Below are positions 54,601 to 57,600 of a stretch of 64,000 nt of DNA, one piece after another. Both the position numbers and the translations under genes were made by a program. Each line of letters starts with the position of its first letter. Position 1 is the stretch's first letter. Where the stretch lies: NCBI GenBank assembly GCA_024516035.1, contig CM044955.1:50569074-50633073 (forward strand). Reading direction: 5' to 3'. The stretch is from Bactericera cockerelli (Eukaryota; Arthropoda; Insecta; Hemiptera; Triozidae). The notes below the pieces were generated by a model. That model was given only the letters and a program-made list of their open reading frames with translations. It had not been told where the DNA came from and did not search any database.

Positions 54601-57600
54601 ACAATCAGAAGCACGTTGAATTTTGGTAATCAGCAGCACGTTGAATTTTGATAATCAGCAGCACGTTGAATTTTGATAATCAGCAGCACGTTGAATTTTG
54701 AGAAGCAGCAGCACGTAGAATTTTGAGAAGCAGCAGCACGTAGAATTTTGAGAAGCAGCAGCACGTAGAATTTTGAGAAGCAGCAGCACGTAGAATTTTG
54801 AAAATCAGGAGCACGTAGAATTTTGATAATCAGCTGCACGTAGAATTTTGAAATCAGCAGCACGTAGAATTTTGAGAAGCAGCAGCACGTAGAATTTTGA
54901 TAATCAGCAGCACGTTGAATTTTGATAATCAGGAGCACGTAGAATTTTGATAATCAGCAGCACGTAGAATTTTGAAATCAGCAGCACGTAGAATTTTGAG
55001 AAGCAGCAGCACGTAGAATTTTGAAAATCAGGAGCACGTAGAATTTTGATAATCAGCAGCACGTAGAATTTTGAGAAGCAGCAGCACGTAGAATTTTGAG
55101 AAGCAGCAGCACGTAGAATTTTGATAATCAGCAGCACGTTGAATTTTGATAATCAGGAGCACGTAGAATTTTGATAATCAGCAGCACGTACAATTTTGAT
55201 AATCAGCAGCACGTAGAATTTTGAGAAGCAGCAACACGTAGAATTTTGAGAAGCAGCAGCACGTGGAATTTTGAGAAGCAGCAGCACGTAGAATTTTGAT
55301 AATCAGCAGCACGTAGAATTTTGATAATCGGCAGCACGTTGAATTTTGATAATCAGCAGCACGTAGAATTTTGAAAATCAGGAGCACGTAGAATTTTGAA
55401 AAAGCAACATTGAATTTTGGCAACTGTTGTAATTCAAAATGTGAATTATTGATTCTGTTTTTAAGAGTATATCTAATTTTAATTTTGATGTGTTGTGTAG
55501 TTGTAATTGAAGAACTAAGTTTTTCCATTAAATTTTGTTTTATTCTAGAAGTGGCCTAAAAAAGTTGTGCATAAATTTGGCCACTATTCAAACTATTATC
55601 TACATGAAAAACAGGAATTGGTAGAAATGTTACCAATATACATTATTTCCATACATTGTTTGTTGCAATGCGGAAGGTCCCGGGTTCGATCTCTCGAGCC
55701 GACAAAAAAATGAATTCTAAATTTGGTTACATTTGTTAGTCAATTGGTTAACGTGCTGGTCTGGTAATCCAGGTAGCGTAGGGATCCGTTGGTTCGAATC
55801 CCACCCAGTGCACAATTTTTTCCTCATTAATTTGAATTTGTGACCACATAATAATAAGACTCTGAGGGTTAGGTGGTAGAAAATGCTTTGAGCATTAACC
55901 TCGCCTGGTGGTTACATTCCACTAAAGAGTGTTATTATTATTATTTGTAAGGTATAACTTCCAGTGCGCTCGTGTTGACCGAGCACCTAAATGGGAAGTA
56001 TTGTGTCACTTTTCGCCCATCAGAGGGGAGTCATACTACGGGATGGACAAGCTACAACACAGACCACAAGCGTCTACAGAAGCTACTGTTTCATGGCTAC
56101 GAAATAGAAAAAGCTGTGAAACACTCATCTTTTTTTTATAGAAACTTTAATGTTGAAAATGGACTCTTTTTACCTTTTTGTTTTGTGCATTCTCTCCATC
56201 GACACTGCTCTATACAAAAAAAAAATGTATACAATAAAATTGAACTTAATGTCAACAACAAAAAACTTATTCCGGTAGATTCTGAGAATATAAATGCACT
56301 TTTCAATTCATAAAGATGAGTTTTTTTTTCAATTACCGCGTTCATCGGAGCACACGTAATGCAGTTCAACTTTCTAATGGAAAATATCTTATATTTGTTT
56401 TCCATTTTATTCTATTTTTGGTTTTTTAAAATGAATTTTTTCCATATTCACGATAATACTTCATAAATAATAAGATACTAGAACATGCTTTAAGTATTAA
56501 CCTCGCCTCGTGGTTACCTTTCTATAAAGGACTTGAAAATGCTTTAAGTATTGGACCACTAGGCGAGTGGTTACCTTTCACTAAAGGAAGGAAGGAATGT
56601 ATTTAATTTCATTTTACAGTTTTTTTTTTCATTAAAATCCCCTTGAAGTACAATATCTGTTGTACTTTTAGGGGGATGTAATTATGCGTGATTTCTGTGT
56701 GTTTTTTTTCCAATCGTTTTATTCTTCTTTCTTTTCTTTTCTCTACAGGGTGTAACAGACTAAATGTAAAATCTCTTAAGGGGTGGTAGTATAGATCATT
56801 TCCAACCATTAATGTTCTATAACACTTTTCATTTAACTCAGTGGTTCTCGAGATATTATTTTTTTGAATTATTTTTACAAGTCCCCTGCCGCTCGACAAA
56901 GAATGGCATCTAACTCCGTAAATACATTAGATGAAGCAATAGATTTAACTTTTTCCATAAGATAACAATATTTCAATATTATTTAGACTAGATTTATTCT
57001 TAAAAAGTGCACACGTACTGAAAAAAATCGGCAGCAGCGGAAAATTTATCGCGAACATGAAATCCACCTGAAACTTCAGCCGCCATTTTCTCAAAATACT
57101 GCCCAAATGAAGTATTGGTTTTATTTGTGTAAAAACTTGCTTGAAGTCTTATCTATCAGAAAATATGACACACTTGATATAAAACTTTCATTTTTTATTG
57201 AAACCAAAGAAAAAAAAAAAAAGTCAGTCAGTACTACTAACTGTACCTACTAGGCTACCATCCTACTTTTACCTAGGGAACTAATTTTTTTCTTCAATTT
57301 GACAAATTATGGTTGTCATTTACTTTCCAACGGCCCAAAAAGTTAGCCTCAGTCGATTCATTGATAAGGCTGCGGACTCTTAACTTGGAGGTCACTGGTT
57401 CGAGTCTCAAGTATGGCAAATATTTAGTAAGACGAGTTTGAGCTATTGTGACACCACGATCGTGATTAATTGACCTTAATATTTTAGTATGTATGTCTAG
57501 TTTTATTTGTGGTGAAGCACAAGGCCTCTTCACATTTTTTGTGGGTAGCGCAGCATTACTAAGAGCCTCCTTTACTTTTCGAATTATTCTATTACATTAA

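Noticed and set aside
55972..56313. 113-codon plus-strand frame (also 36178-36501)
   Set aside because: The two copies differ by a frameshift, composition is intronic, and I recognise no domain.
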